In this document: piece by piece, positions 33,987-44,262 of the stretch
How positions within the stretch are numbered: the first letter of the stretch is position 1
Layout of the letters: each line of letters opens with the position of its first letter
Source: Paramacrobiotus metropolitanus
Taxonomy: Eukaryota > Tardigrada > Eutardigrada > Parachela > Macrobiotidae
Direction of reading: 5' to 3'
Assembly: GCF_019649055.1 (NCBI RefSeq)
Contig: NW_026570465.1
Coordinates: forward strand, 34,847 to 98,846
Length of the DNA: 64,000 bases
Translations under genes and position numbers: made by a program
Notes under the pieces: model-generated
Told to the model about the DNA's origin: nothing
Seen by the model: only the letters and a program-made list of their open reading frames with translations
The model's database searches: none

Positions 33987-35212
33987 TTTTGTGAAGACTC
34001 GGCAACCCCGTGGAGAGGGGGAGTGTTTGTAGCAGCGAATTAGACGACGTCTCTTAAATCAATTTGAACACGAACATTGAGCGTGATTTCTAATGTCTTG
34101 AGCATTGCGCGGTTAGAATTGTTCGTTTGTAGAGCATTTAACTTAGGATACAAAAAAATTATCAGTCGGACTACCTACATTTCAGTAAGTTAATCTTAAG
34201 ACTGTGTTGCGTAGAAATTTAGGTAAAAGGATGACATCAACAAAAAAAACTTTTCAAAAGTTTGGAAAAATTACTTTTTTAGGTAGCTAAGATGAGCTTT
34301 TGTTTTAAAGAAATGGATGGATAATAAATCTGTACTTCCGAAATGCCATCAAAAGTACAAAATAGAGGTTGGTTTGGTGGCTTTGGTCGGGGAACGTCCA
34401 CGGGAAGCTACACCAGCTGTTTAGCTGGTCTACGTCGTAGACCGTAGTTGCATTTCCGTGGAGCACAGCGACCTATCACGGCGCAAGGCGGGACCAGCGA
34501 GCTCCACGGAGTTGCAAACCTGTGTAGGGAGTTGAAGTTTGATTGAGACTAATATCAAGCACACAAGCGACAACAAGATGATCGTATCAGACACCAGAAA
34601 AATGCAAACACGAATCATCCAGCTCAAATTATTCCTACCACCACGAGAAAACCGTCACGTCGACCACTACAAATGAAGTGAGCGCCAATTACACCTTCCA
34701 AGTATCTAAAACCTACTACAGACTGGGCAACCAGGCGACCATAACTAGCGCAAAAAGCTCACCTACTTTACTTTTCAGTCGACGACCTAGACTCCTACCA
34801 GACTTTGCCAGTTTCTTTAAATCGTAGTACAAGAATGAAAAAATCCTTAAACGAGCCACATACTGTAGATGTTTTCAAATATATGTATGCCCACCTGCAG
34901 TATTTAATACAACATCAAACAGCAATATCAAATATTTTAGCTCAGTACGTACATCTAACTGACTGCAAACAAAAATAGTTGTCCAATTTGAGTTCCTGTT
35001 TCTGCAATCTGCGAGACCACACTGAATGGGGAGTATAGACAAAGGCTATCAGGTCTGGCCATCAATCCTCTTCGGTCTGCATGCAATCTCACTCCCCATC
35101 TGTTATGTTTTATACCACCGCGGCTACCAACAGATAATACGGCCTCTATGGCACAAACGCCATAGGGCACAACACGAGCGGTTGGTGAGTGCCAACTTGC
35201 ATATGAGGTAAT
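33987..35212. other. No gene recognised; small hairpins
   Basis: No domain is visible. Around 34405-34445 short stems occur (CCAGCTGTTTAGCTGG; GGTCTACGTCGTAGACC). Confidence 0.5.
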
Positions 35213-35488
35213 CGGCAGCTCTGGAGTGGAAGTTCGAGATCGGTGATACCGTGGACGCTGTGGTTGTCGAGTCGCGGTCCGTGGGGGAATAGGTACCAAC
35301 CGGCATGGCGTTACCGACCGGGTATGGGTAGGTCTGGGATGTCTTTGTGGTGCAGCGGGGCGAACATCTTGGATTTCGGGGTAGTTGTCGCGCCTCCTTC
35401 CATGTGTTCGGCGTTGTGCTGCTGTACGGCGAGCAACATATAATTCCATGATATTATCTGTCTCATAAATCTCGTCGAGTATTGTCAT
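35213..35488 (-). CDS. Arg/Pro-rich open frame, doubtful
   Basis: From the ATG at 35488 the frame reads MTILDEIYETDNIMELYVAR and then becomes rich in Arg, Pro, Thr and His to about residue 95, after which composition changes. No domain is recognised and no splice site is convincing. It might be the N-terminal exon of a transposon gene or a chance frame. Confidence 0.25.
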
Positions 35489-36735
35489 CTCGTTGATTTA
35501 AAAAACTAACTTTTCGCCAGGAAACTTGCGCGGAAAAGCGAGTTGAAACGTGTTAGCATGTTCGAATTCAGAGAAAGTCTGTGAACTGCCTTCCTCTCAG
35601 AGGCACTGTTCCCGTACAATTTGGTAAAGCTTAGCTGCTTAATTCATGGTTTAAAGATGAATGATTCTTGCTTCTGTTATTTAAAACACTTCTTCCGCTG
35701 CCTGAACCGTTGGGTCGAAGAGAGGTTTGTCCAGCCCTTCATAATGGTATCCGTATTTGTTGAGTCTGGTAGGCGGGCCGGGTCATGCAATAGGAAATAT
35801 TGGGTACATTTTTTCTTAAGAATCCTACCTTTAGTTTGGCCAGAATTTCAGTAAATACGATAAGTTTCTTTCACCAGCTTATTGATAGTCGATACTGATT
35901 CTCTTCCATGGCAGAAGGCGTCATTTTTCTGAAAATTGAGGAAGTTTAACAAATTTTGAATGTACCAATGTCCGCCCAAGGTCGGTCGAAGTATTCTGAA
36001 TGTATCCTTACATGTGTGTGCCCTTTACGCTTAACTTAATGCAACGCTTTAAGGGACAATAATCACCAAAGCCTACTCCTATGGTTTAAAAGAGAATAAT
36101 CTCCAAAAATGCTGGCTAATAAGGCTATCAGTCCTTGTCTGTCGGAATAAAACACAAATATCGTACGCAACAAAACTAGTGACGGCAGAAGGTGTGTTGA
36201 TTAGAGGAACTCAAGGACGCTTAATGACGTCACAAAAAATTTTCTCCTTCCGATACCAGGCAAAAACATTGCTTACTAATTCAATCCGCTGTTTTTCAGT
36301 ATAAACTCAGCCACCGGCAACTGACAAATTGAATTAGAAGAACTATCTAAAGACAAAATTGCTTTCACGGTGCCAAGTGCGCATGGTGGCCAGTACCGCT
36401 CTGAGCGGATGGGTTTTGGATAATGGACTTCGGTGGAACTATGGATGATATTTTCGGGTGTGGACGCGGATTCAGTAATCGTACTCCAGTGCTATATGAA
36501 CGTACGGAAACTTGCCTACTGCAATGCACTTCCTGCGGGCGCAGTCGCCCTATCGAAGCGAAATCTCGTGATAAAATCGTTGCCATGAAGAAGAGACGTA
36601 AACGCGGAGCTCAATACAGTGAACAGCCTAAAGCAGAGTAGGAACCTCCGTTAATCCTAGCCAAAACGCAATTATGTAATAGCGTTTATATACTAAATAC
36701 AGCGTCCGAAACTGGAAACCCTGATCCTTTTCACA
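35489..36735. other. No gene recognised
   Basis: A 72-codon plus-strand frame at 36423-36641 (basic C-terminus, KKRRKRG) precedes the reverse transcriptase remnant and may belong to the same retroelement, but it has no recognisable domain. Confidence 0.45.
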
Positions 36736-36739
36736 AGTT

Positions 36740-37110
36740 TGCTATTCACTTGAACCGAACATTCATTATGATAGCAAACCTTCCTCGCGTAGAGGATGCT
36801 GTTAACTCGTTCGGCAAGTCAAAATTTTTCAGTTACTTGGGTTTTTACTCTGCATTCTGGCAGTTAACAGTCAAAGACTCTGGCCAGGCTAAATGCAGTT
36901 TCGTTACGGCAGATGGCCAATACGATTCCTGCAGAATGCCCTTGGGCTCAACGGAGCTCCAGCCACATTTCAACGGGCTATTGATACTTTATTAGGACAC
37001 CTGAAGTGTAATGGTGTCATTTGTTACATCAACGATGTCCTTGTCGGTGGAACATCGTTCGAAGAGCATCTAAAGCTTCTGAGTCAAGTGCTGACGGCTG
37101 TCGCAAAAGT
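36740..37110 (+). pseudogene. Ty3/gypsy reverse transcriptase remnant
   Basis: One frame reads NLPRVEDAVNSFGKSKFFSY, then FYSAFWQLTV, then CSFVTADGQY; after a frameshift near 36930 a second frame reads LNGAPATFQRAIDTLLGHLK, then YINDVLVGG. This matches the order of blocks in Ty3/gypsy reverse transcriptase. The active-site box is YIND instead of YxDD, so the first catalytic Asp of the box is lost. Homology stops at about 37110, exactly where a repeated non-coding block begins. Dead fragment. Confidence 0.85.
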
Positions 37111-37453
37111 CAAAAAATGGTAAATCACTTAACCCTGTTAAAACCTTCATAAAAATCCACAGATCTTAATTTAAATCATCGTTTTTTGTCTGCCACATGT
37201 ATTATGGTGAGCGACAATGTCGAAAAATTTGCACTACATTTAATTACCAGAAATATCCGGTACATCTGTAATTACCAAACATTTTTTTAAAAAAACCTGG
37301 CATTAACTGTTTTCTCACACTTATTAAAAATTACAAGTGCAACAACAGCCAGCAAAAATTACATAAAAAATTATAAGATCAAAAGTATTTTTGGGCAGCA
37401 ATAAAAACATAAGAACGGTAAAGGTCACAGAGGAATTTCATGAAAAATGTAAA
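37110..37453. repeat. Duplicated block, copy A (no insertion)
   Basis: This block, from TCAAAAAATGGTAAATCACT to TTCATGAAAAATGT, occurs again at 40877-42224, where a 1001-bp insertion splits it after ACAAT. The two copies are nearly identical outside the insertion. Confidence 0.92.
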
Positions 37454-37778
37454 ATCGTGGTTTGCTATTCACGAACTGAAATATTAAAAATAAAAGTGAC
37501 TGCTAGTAAAATACAAATTTGCATTATTATCATAAATAACAGCATTCGGGTTACACTAAATAAGAAATTTTTCCTCAGTCAAAATGTTTTTTTTAAAGAA
37601 ATCCGTTTCACCAATTTTTTTAGACGGTAAATTACAAAGAAAAGCCTTAAAAGCACCAAAGCGTTTCTTATTGTTACATACATATTTCACTAGTCCAAAA
37701 CTATCATATAAAATAAATGGATTTTAAAAATGGCACACAGTTTTCGATTGGACGTACATTGGTTGCGAGGACAGCCAT
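37454..37778. other. No gene recognised
   Basis: AT-rich stretch after duplicated block A with short frames only. Confidence 0.5.
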
Positions 37779-38137
37779 TGACGTCAATGTCAAAGCCATG
37801 GACGCTGATAGAATCGATCTTTCTCAGATCACCATTCAAGTATTTCATCAACAGTTATTGCGCATGACTGTGATGTGAATGAGATCATATACAAAAATCA
37901 ATATTCCTTCGAGCTGGAACTTACATAACACTTTCTCTTGATCCATTACAAGAGCATCCCTTGACAGCTGACGTCAATGGGATTCCTCAATCAGCTTACT
38001 TCAATTTCATTGAAAATTCGTGACCATTTTCTTTTCGCTGGAAGTACCGCTGACGTCAATCAACGTCAACGGAATATCTGGCCCCAGTTTAATTAAATTT
38101 ACAGTTTTTCTCTCAGCCAGTTCTTCAGTTGACGTCA
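37779..38137. promoter_or_regulatory. Cluster of four perfect TGACGTCA sites in a diverged tandem repeat
   Basis: TGACGTCA occurs at 37779-37786, 37969-37976, 38051-38058 and 38130-38137. The spacings are 190, 82 and 79 bp. The last two copies share more sequence (CGTCAAC/TGCCAAC GGAAT), so the cluster is at least partly a degenerate repeat of about 80 bp. TGACGTCA is the consensus CREB/ATF binding site. The cluster could be an enhancer-like element, or merely a repeat that happens to contain the site. Confidence 0.55.
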
Positions 38138-39455
38138 ATCGATGCCAACGGAATTTCCGCTTTAAGTTTCCAATTATTTTGTTGACACACATAGTCATGG
38201 CATAGGTCACTGAACATCATCAACAAGACGCACGTAGATCATTACAGTTATTGACAACGTTTTGCTTGCCGACATACGTCCTTATAATGCTAAAGCTGGA
38301 TGCAAGCTCTTGCAAGCAGCGAAGTGAATATTTTCAGTGTGGAGAAACAAGGTTAACGAAGACATTTTAACCATACTAATAAAATAAATTAATTATCTGT
38401 GCTAATAAAAATCTTTTATCAGAAATTTTTGTAATATCATAAATTCAAAACAGAAGCACAACGCTGATAATTTAACAATTTTGCCGTATCACCAATTTTT
38501 CAAAATAGAAAGTAGTACATATCTTCAATACTACAATACCTTAACAGACACATCGCTAAACTAAAAAAGAATGATAATTACAAATTATTTATTTCGAACC
38601 GAAACAATATTGAAAACTTTTCAAACTTTGCTAACTGAAGTGCAACGGAGTATTAATCTGAATCAGGAACAAGAACCTTACAATCCAGGTTTAATTTACA
38701 TACAATAATTTTTGCGCGCGAATTAAGGGAGTAATTTTGAAATTTCAAAAGTGCACTAGTTTTGAGGAAGCCTCAATGAAATTTTCATGAATTTGATAAA
38801 TCCTTTAAATTTAAAAATAGTAAGATTAAGACCGTCCCACTGTGACTACCTGGAGGTGGTGGGACACTACCAGGTGTATCACAGGTTTTAATATTACTAA
38901 AAAATATTACCAAGAAACAAACAAACTTGAATGTTGGCCAAATTGATTTGAAATTTAAATTTAAAATTTCTCAACGTTGTAATTTTCCAAATGAATTTTT
39001 ATTCTATTGTTATTTTTTATAGATAACATATAGTTGTTTAAATGGATCCGAATGTTCTCCCTCTTCCAAATAATAATAATAATGCACTCAAACCAATTTA
39101 TTAACACGAAATTAAGTGCTGTATAAATCTAACACAAAAAGGTTCCTGAGAAGTTGCAACATTTTAAATCAAAGTTAATTGAAAGCCACTAAAACCAGCC
39201 AATTTCATTGATTCATTGATTAACATGTCTTTATTTAACTTGCACATGAGTTAATACAGACCTTCCTTAATAAATCCTAGTTCTGAAAGAAAAATAAAAA
39301 TGCAAGAACATAATTTCAGCAAAACAAAATTTTCCTTCAAATTTATTAATAAATCAAAAAGCCAAATGCTACATACAAATCGAGAAACTATTTTGTCTAT
39401 TTTGCATAAAACTGCGCTAATTATTAAAAATAAGAAAACGACTGACAACAAATAT
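38138..39455. other. No gene recognised
   Basis: AT-rich sequence. A short stem around 38852-38880 pairs CTACCTGG with CCAGGT. No coding potential. Confidence 0.55.
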
Positions 39456-39530
39456 ATAAGTTTCCCCCACTGGTTGTGTGAGAGTACATGTATATAGGCG
39501 GGCGGGTGCTGCCCTACATACTGGTAGCAG
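39456..39530 (+). mobile_element. LTR-end-like sequence followed by a primer-binding-site-like motif
   Basis: The stretch AAGTTTCCCCCACTGGTTGT to GCCCTACA (ends 39518) is repeated at about 43475-43541, next to a TATA box. Here it is followed after three bases by TGGTAGCAG (39522-39530), which matches the first nine bases of the primer-binding site used with initiator tRNA-Met in many LTR elements. This fits a U5 end plus primer site of an LTR retrotransposon in plus orientation, with the upstream part of the LTR missing. Confidence 0.5.
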
Positions 39531-39654
39531 CCCGTGGTTTATTGTGTAAAGGTCCCGTGACCTTCGGTAGGCAACAGCGCCCACCCGCCCATCCCATTTG
39601 ATCTGCTACTGACAACTTTTTTACTGTTATAAATTCTTTTCTACTGATCTCGGA

Positions 39655-39785
39655 GTGAACTTTAAAATGTATCTCCAACCTGGATCTGTCACATTCTACC
39701 TAGATGACCTTTTATACTTTACCGGCTACAGTCTGATGACCTTTATACACCTGGCCCCATCCGAACGGATGGCCCGGGGTAAGTG
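39655..39785 (+). CDS. Short open frame ending at a donor site, doubtful
   Basis: An ATG at 39667 opens MYLQPGSVTFYLDDLLYFTG and reaches GCCCGGG|GTAAGTG at about 39779, a strong donor. The position just downstream of the LTR-like end suggests a 5' exon of that element. Product unknown. Confidence 0.25.
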
Positions 39786-39903
39786 TATTCATTTTTATTA
39801 CATAATAAAATATCAACAGTTCAAAAATAATTGCTTGACATTTTACAAAAATAATAATAAGGACAGGCTGACCTTTCTGCTCCTTAAACATGTTTTAATA
39901 TAA

Positions 39904-40707
39904 ATATATAGTTAAAGGTACCATATATACTATTACTGCACTATTCCTCAAATAAGGCAAAAATTTATTAAAAAAAACTATAGCTTAAATGACGGCTATT
40001 GGTGTCAAACGGATAAATATACATCTGCGTTTTACAGTTTGATACAATAAATATTAAATTGTGTGATTGTCCGAAAAAACCTAACTCACACCTTGGTTGT
40101 ACACACATTGATTATTAGCACAAAATACAGAATGGTAATCGAGTATTCAAACAAACACCTTGGTTTTACAAGCGCTAAAACAAATTGTTAAAATTCAAAA
40201 TTAGAATAGGAAGTACAAACACGAAACAAACACCTTGGTTTCCACGTATTTATCTGTACAATGCATATACAAAAAGCATAATGTAAAAGGTCACCAAATT
40301 TTTGGTTGATCAACACTTTGTACAAATATTGTGCTAACAAGCCCATATGCAAACATTTAATAACGTATAGCCGACACTAATAGTCCGTTTGAAAATATTT
40401 AGCAAAACAAAAAATGTTGATAATATCAGAAATTCCTCAGTAACATAAACTATTCGGACCACCACATTAAAGGCTCCAAGTACATATTATATTTAAAAAT
40501 AAGAACGGAAAAACCGACGATACCCTGCATATAATTACCCTTATGAGTACAAAAAATTATAGATTTGTAACATTCTCAATTCCAAGCGAAATAATTATCT
40601 AAAAAATTCAGGCATTTGTGATCCAAATTTTAATTACTTGAAAATGGCATTAATCTGTATTATATTTCGTAAAAATTAACATTGAAAATAATTTAACGTA
40701 ACGGTTC
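39904..40707. other. No gene recognised
   Basis: AT-rich sequence. The phrase CACCTTGGTT recurs a few times (near 40090, 40158 and 40232) with irregular spacing. Confidence 0.5.
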
Positions 40708-40839
40708 CAACAGCACGAGTATGCGGCAAAATGCATTAATCAACAGCACGAGTATGCGGCAAAATGCATTAATCAACAGCACAAGTATGCGGCAAAATGC
40801 ATTAATCAACAGCACAAGTATGCGGCAAAATGCATTATT
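40708..40839. repeat. 33-bp minisatellite, four units
   Basis: The unit CAACAGCACGAGTATGCGGC plus AAAATGCATTAAT occurs four times. Units one and two have CACGAG, and units three and four have CACAAG, so the array grew by pairwise duplication or one substitution followed by duplication. Confidence 0.97.
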
Positions 40840-40876
40840 CAAGAATAGACCGTACAACGCATAGATCTAAAATTTT

Positions 40877-42224
40877 TCAAAAAATGGTAAATCACTTAAC
40901 CCTGTTAAAACCTTCATAAAAATCCACAGATCTTAATTTAAATCATCGTTTTTTGTCTGCCACATGTATTATGGTGAGCGACAATAGACAGCGTGCGCCA
41001 AGCTCTAACACGGACAGACAACGAGCAGCAGCGACAGACAACGAAATTCAAAAAAGGCGTACCAACTCCCAATTGGCTGGGCTTAGATGTAAGTCGATTT
41101 CTGCTCGGAGTCTGTCGGTGGGCGTTGACGAAAACCGTTACCAAGATGGGCGTACATTTGCTTTGGCATTGTTTATACTATGGATTCAGATCCTGATCCT
41201 GATCCTGTGCTTTGATCCAGTGCACATCTTGATATTCAGTAGATTTGGGGCAATGGGACCTGCAAGACGACCAAGAAGCAGCTAAAAAGATAACTAAATC
41301 TCTTTAGCTTTCTTGGGCAATTTGCGGAACATTGTTGAATGTCTTGAGTTATGAAACAGGGAACCCTGCTTGGCTGGCTCCCCAGTCGTAGCTGATGCTT
41401 AGATTAGACAGCTTAGTGCGCTCTGCAACTTCTGAATTTTGCTTAATCTGGCTTGATACTCGACTGCCAGTGACATCGCTGGACAGCCCTGTACGGTAAG
41501 CAAACGATTAAATTTTTAAATCTTTAATTCCAGAATCTGAGGAGATGGGATTATCGTTCTGTATTTTCTACCACGAATGATGTTCAACATTGTGGCAGCG
41601 CAGCGGGTTCCCGCTTGATCTGGCTACCCAGACGTATTTTAAGTCTGCTTATTGTTATTGTAGGACGTTATTAACTTTGGAATTGTTATAAAATTATCGA
41701 ATAATCCATAGTGCAACCCCTTTTTTTCTGCTCACCAAACGTTTAAACTTGCATCACCATTTACGGCAAAATGCTGTGGCAGAAATTAGAAAGCACTAGG
41801 CAGCGGAGGTTTGTAATTTTGTATTGAAGTCTGTGCGTCACGACTGTTGTGCGCACGCGGTCGGGTTCAGCCCGTACATACATACATGCAAGACGTGCAA
41901 TCGGGCGCGGTTTTGCCTACTTTTTATGTATGTGCACGGTAAAAATCGATGTAAGTATGTCCCTGATGCGCCTATGCGCAATTGGTACAATGTCGAAAAA
42001 TTTGCACTACATTTAATTACCAGAAATATCCGGTACATCTGTAATTACCAAACATTTTTTTAAAAAAACCTGGCATTAACTGTTTTCTCACACTTAATAA
42101 AAATTACAATTGCAACAGCAGCCAGCAAAAATTACCTAAAAAATTATAAGATCAAAAGTATTTTTGGGCAGCAATAAAAACATAAGAACGGTAAAGATCA
42201 CAGAGGAATTTCATGAAAAATGTA
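40877..42224. repeat. Duplicated block, copy B, split by an insertion
   Basis: 40877-40985 and 41987-42224 correspond to the two halves of copy A (37110-37453). The split point is flanked by ACAAT on both sides. Confidence 0.92.
40986..41986. mobile_element. 1001-bp insertion with 5-bp target duplication, family unknown
   Basis: Comparison with copy A shows that this segment was inserted. ACAAT lies at 40981-40985 and again at 41987-41991, and only once in copy A (37214-37218). The segment starts AGACAGCGTGCG and ends GCGCAATTGGT; it has no TG...CA ends and no terminal inverted repeat that I can see. Frames are short; one has a basic start and one hydrophobic stretch (LFILWIQILILILCF), neither recognisable. 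It may be a truncated retroelement or a non-autonomous element. Confidence 0.75.
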
Positions 42225-42789
42225 TATTGCCATTATATAATATTACCGGAGAGCGCATTAACGACCAGTATTTCTGCCTCTGCGGATATCGTGATTGTTG
42301 CCGTGAAAGGGTAAGAGCCCATGCATTCATTCGGCATTTTCTACAACATATGCTAAATGAAGAAACGATAGCTTATTTGGAACAGTCACTAATTTTTTGA
42401 TGGACGAAACTGGTATGGATTTCACAAAGCCCTCACCGAAGACTACTCCTCAATTTGAAATAGACACAACCTCTCAAGTAATTAATTTAAAAATACCGCA
42501 TGGAAATCGATGGATTAGTATCCTATATTCCATCACTGATCTCTCAGTACAGAGGAACGCATATGGATCTCGTTGCCACTGCGGCATTATGTATGGATCA
42601 TCCGCCATAGCGTATAAACATGCCCTCATCGATCATGTTCTCAAAGGAATTATTAATGCAGAATTATATGTTCAACTTAAAGAGACAACTCCAACAGCAC
42701 GGAAACAAATTACTACATTACCACGAAAAGTTTCTGGAAGTCCCTTAAAGCGAATACGTACACCTTCTGGATCATCCTCTTCCAGTTAA
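42164..42789 (+). CDS. Two overlapping ORFs with related zinc-binding-like modules
   Basis: ORF 1 (about 42164-42400) ends with FCLCGYRDCC, then RAHAFIRHFLQHMLNEE. ORF 2 (42400-42789) has RCHCGIMYGSSAIAYKHALI, then DHVLKGIINAELYVQLKE. Both share the pattern CxCG, about 12 residues, H, 4 residues, H, then a leucine-rich helix, so they look like two copies of one C2H2-like module. The stop of ORF 1 overlaps the ATG of ORF 2 (TGATG), as in stop-restart arrangements; a frameshift in one ancestral gene is the alternative. ORF 2 ends in a basic, serine-rich tail. ORF 1 begins inside duplicated block B, and copy A has only its beginning. I do not know the family; a mobile-element gene is likely. Confidence 0.5.
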
Positions 42790-43261
42790 GAAGCAGCTTA
42801 TAATTTCCATCATGAAACTGCCTCTACCTCGGAACAACAAACTGCACCATTATCAACAGAACTAATATCTGAACAGCGTACAGAAGAGCCCTATGTCACA
42901 GCACAAGATGCCGATATGAATATATCCGATGAGCAGGACAACTCCTCACAAAACCACCAACATTTGGATGGATTTTAACCGGAACCATCAACAGGAACCT
43001 CTTCCACAGTGGATCTTGATTTCGACCGTATCCAGGAGGGATACGATTAAACTAATTTAAAATTCAATAAATTTTTTGGTATTTTTTTTTACGTGAATTT
43101 GTCTATTGTCTTCACCAAGACGGTTTTGGAAGTTTTTACGGCTTGGACTGTTTCTTTGTCTTCTTTCCTATTCTGTCTTTACTGTCTTTTCTTTTTCTCC
43201 TTATACAAACAAGTTTGTCTTTTTCCTTTTTTATGTGTATTTTATGTCTCGAAAGAGGGCA
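42790..43261. other. 3' flank of the paired ORFs, no gene recognised
   Basis: The plus strand retains open, Gln/Ser/Asp-rich fragments in mixed frames to about 43050, then AATAAA at 43066, which could serve as a polyadenylation signal. Confidence 0.4.
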
Positions 43262-43541
43262 GTCTGTAGGGTTTTTCCCTACAGACGCGTATGGGCACCA
43301 GATCGATAGCACGCCGGGGATGCATGATCCCGGCGTGCACATTGTACGATCATCGATTTCCCCACTGACGTCCATAGACATCAGCGGGATCTTTCCCAGC
43401 CGTATGTGTATTTGCCGGCTCGCCGCTATATAAGGGCGGCCGGCTGTGTTGTTCAGAGAGCAGTAGTGCGTGTATAAAGTTTCCCCCACTGGTTGTGTGA
43501 GAGTACATGTATATAGGCGGGCGGGTGCTGCCCTACAATAT
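43262..43541 (+). promoter_or_regulatory. LTR-like promoter region with TATA box and two hairpins
   Basis: In order: a perfect 10-bp hairpin at 43262-43286 (GTCTGTAGGG, loop TTTTT); a 9-bp-stem hairpin near 43311-43338 (CACGCCGGG ... CCCGGCGTG); TATATAAG at 43427-43434; and from about 43475 the stretch shared with 39456-39518. A TATA box about 50 bp before a repeated U5-like end fits an LTR with its promoter. The left edge of the LTR is not clear. Confidence 0.5.
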
Positions 43542-44094
43542 GTTTTACAGTGTCCACTGACTTGTAAATATTCCGTTTCTACAATCCTACCCTGAATTCG
43601 GTACGGCGACCGAGTTTTGTGTGTTTGCTTTTGAAAGAAATATTGGATGCAGAGAGGGAAATGTACAGACACAATAGAGTGACGCGCGACATCGGTAACC
43701 CAATAAGACCGCAAAACTGCGGACTGCTTAGCAGAAAATGTATTCCGGCAACCATTAGACCGAATGACGCCAAGAGTTCTGCGCATTTTGGAAACCACCA
43801 GCTCGGCAAACCTGTATACAATACAGCCCCCTGAAACGCTTGTGTTATCTTGTCGGATCTGGGAAGCCGCATAAGATCAAACGCTGTCTGGCCTGGAGGT
43901 TTTGAAAAACTATGCCACGGAAACTCCACCGTGCCCGGATAACGTGAATTACGCGATAAACTCAAAAATTAGAGTGAAAGGATTTGTCTTGGACAACAAT
44001 AAGTTGGTAGCGGCCGATGCTCAAGCTAGGATTTGGACTCGGATATTTGCCAAGTCCGAGCCCAAGTACCATCATTGCGCGGGCCATCGGTGGC
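43542..44094. other. No gene recognised
   Basis: Open frames on both strands (for example 43579-43965 minus) have no domain. The sequence lies between the LTR-like region and the reverse transcriptase remnant and may be part of one decayed retroelement. Confidence 0.4.
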
Positions 44095-44262
44095 CAGTAC
44101 TTTCAAGCATCGTGTCCTTCCGTTCGGCATGAAAGATGCTCCCTCCGCCTTCTAAAGGGCGATGGATCTGGCGCTGGCCGGTATGAAATGGCGAAATATC
44201 TTGGTCTATACTGATGATATCACCGTTTTCAGCAAAAGTCTAAAAGACTTTTATTTGCTGCT
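44095..44262 (+). pseudogene. Second Ty3/gypsy reverse transcriptase remnant
   Basis: A single plus-strand frame reads HRVLPFGMKDAPSAF, a stop in place of the usual Gln, then RAMDLALAGMKWRNILVYTD and DITVFSKSLKDF. This is the palm region of a Ty3/gypsy reverse transcriptase with the active-site box YTDD. Only about 55 codons remain recognisable. It differs from the remnant at 36.7 kb (box YIND), so it is a separate element. Confidence 0.8.

Noticed and set aside
40986-41986. Treating the extra 1 kb in block B as an intron removed from copy A
   Set aside because: Copy A keeps the bases GTGAGCGACAAT across the junction and ACAAT is doubled in copy B, which fits an insertion and not splicing.
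43136-43798. 220-codon minus-strand frame
   Set aside because: It overlaps the LTR-like promoter region with hairpins and TATA box; its composition is unnatural and no domain is visible.
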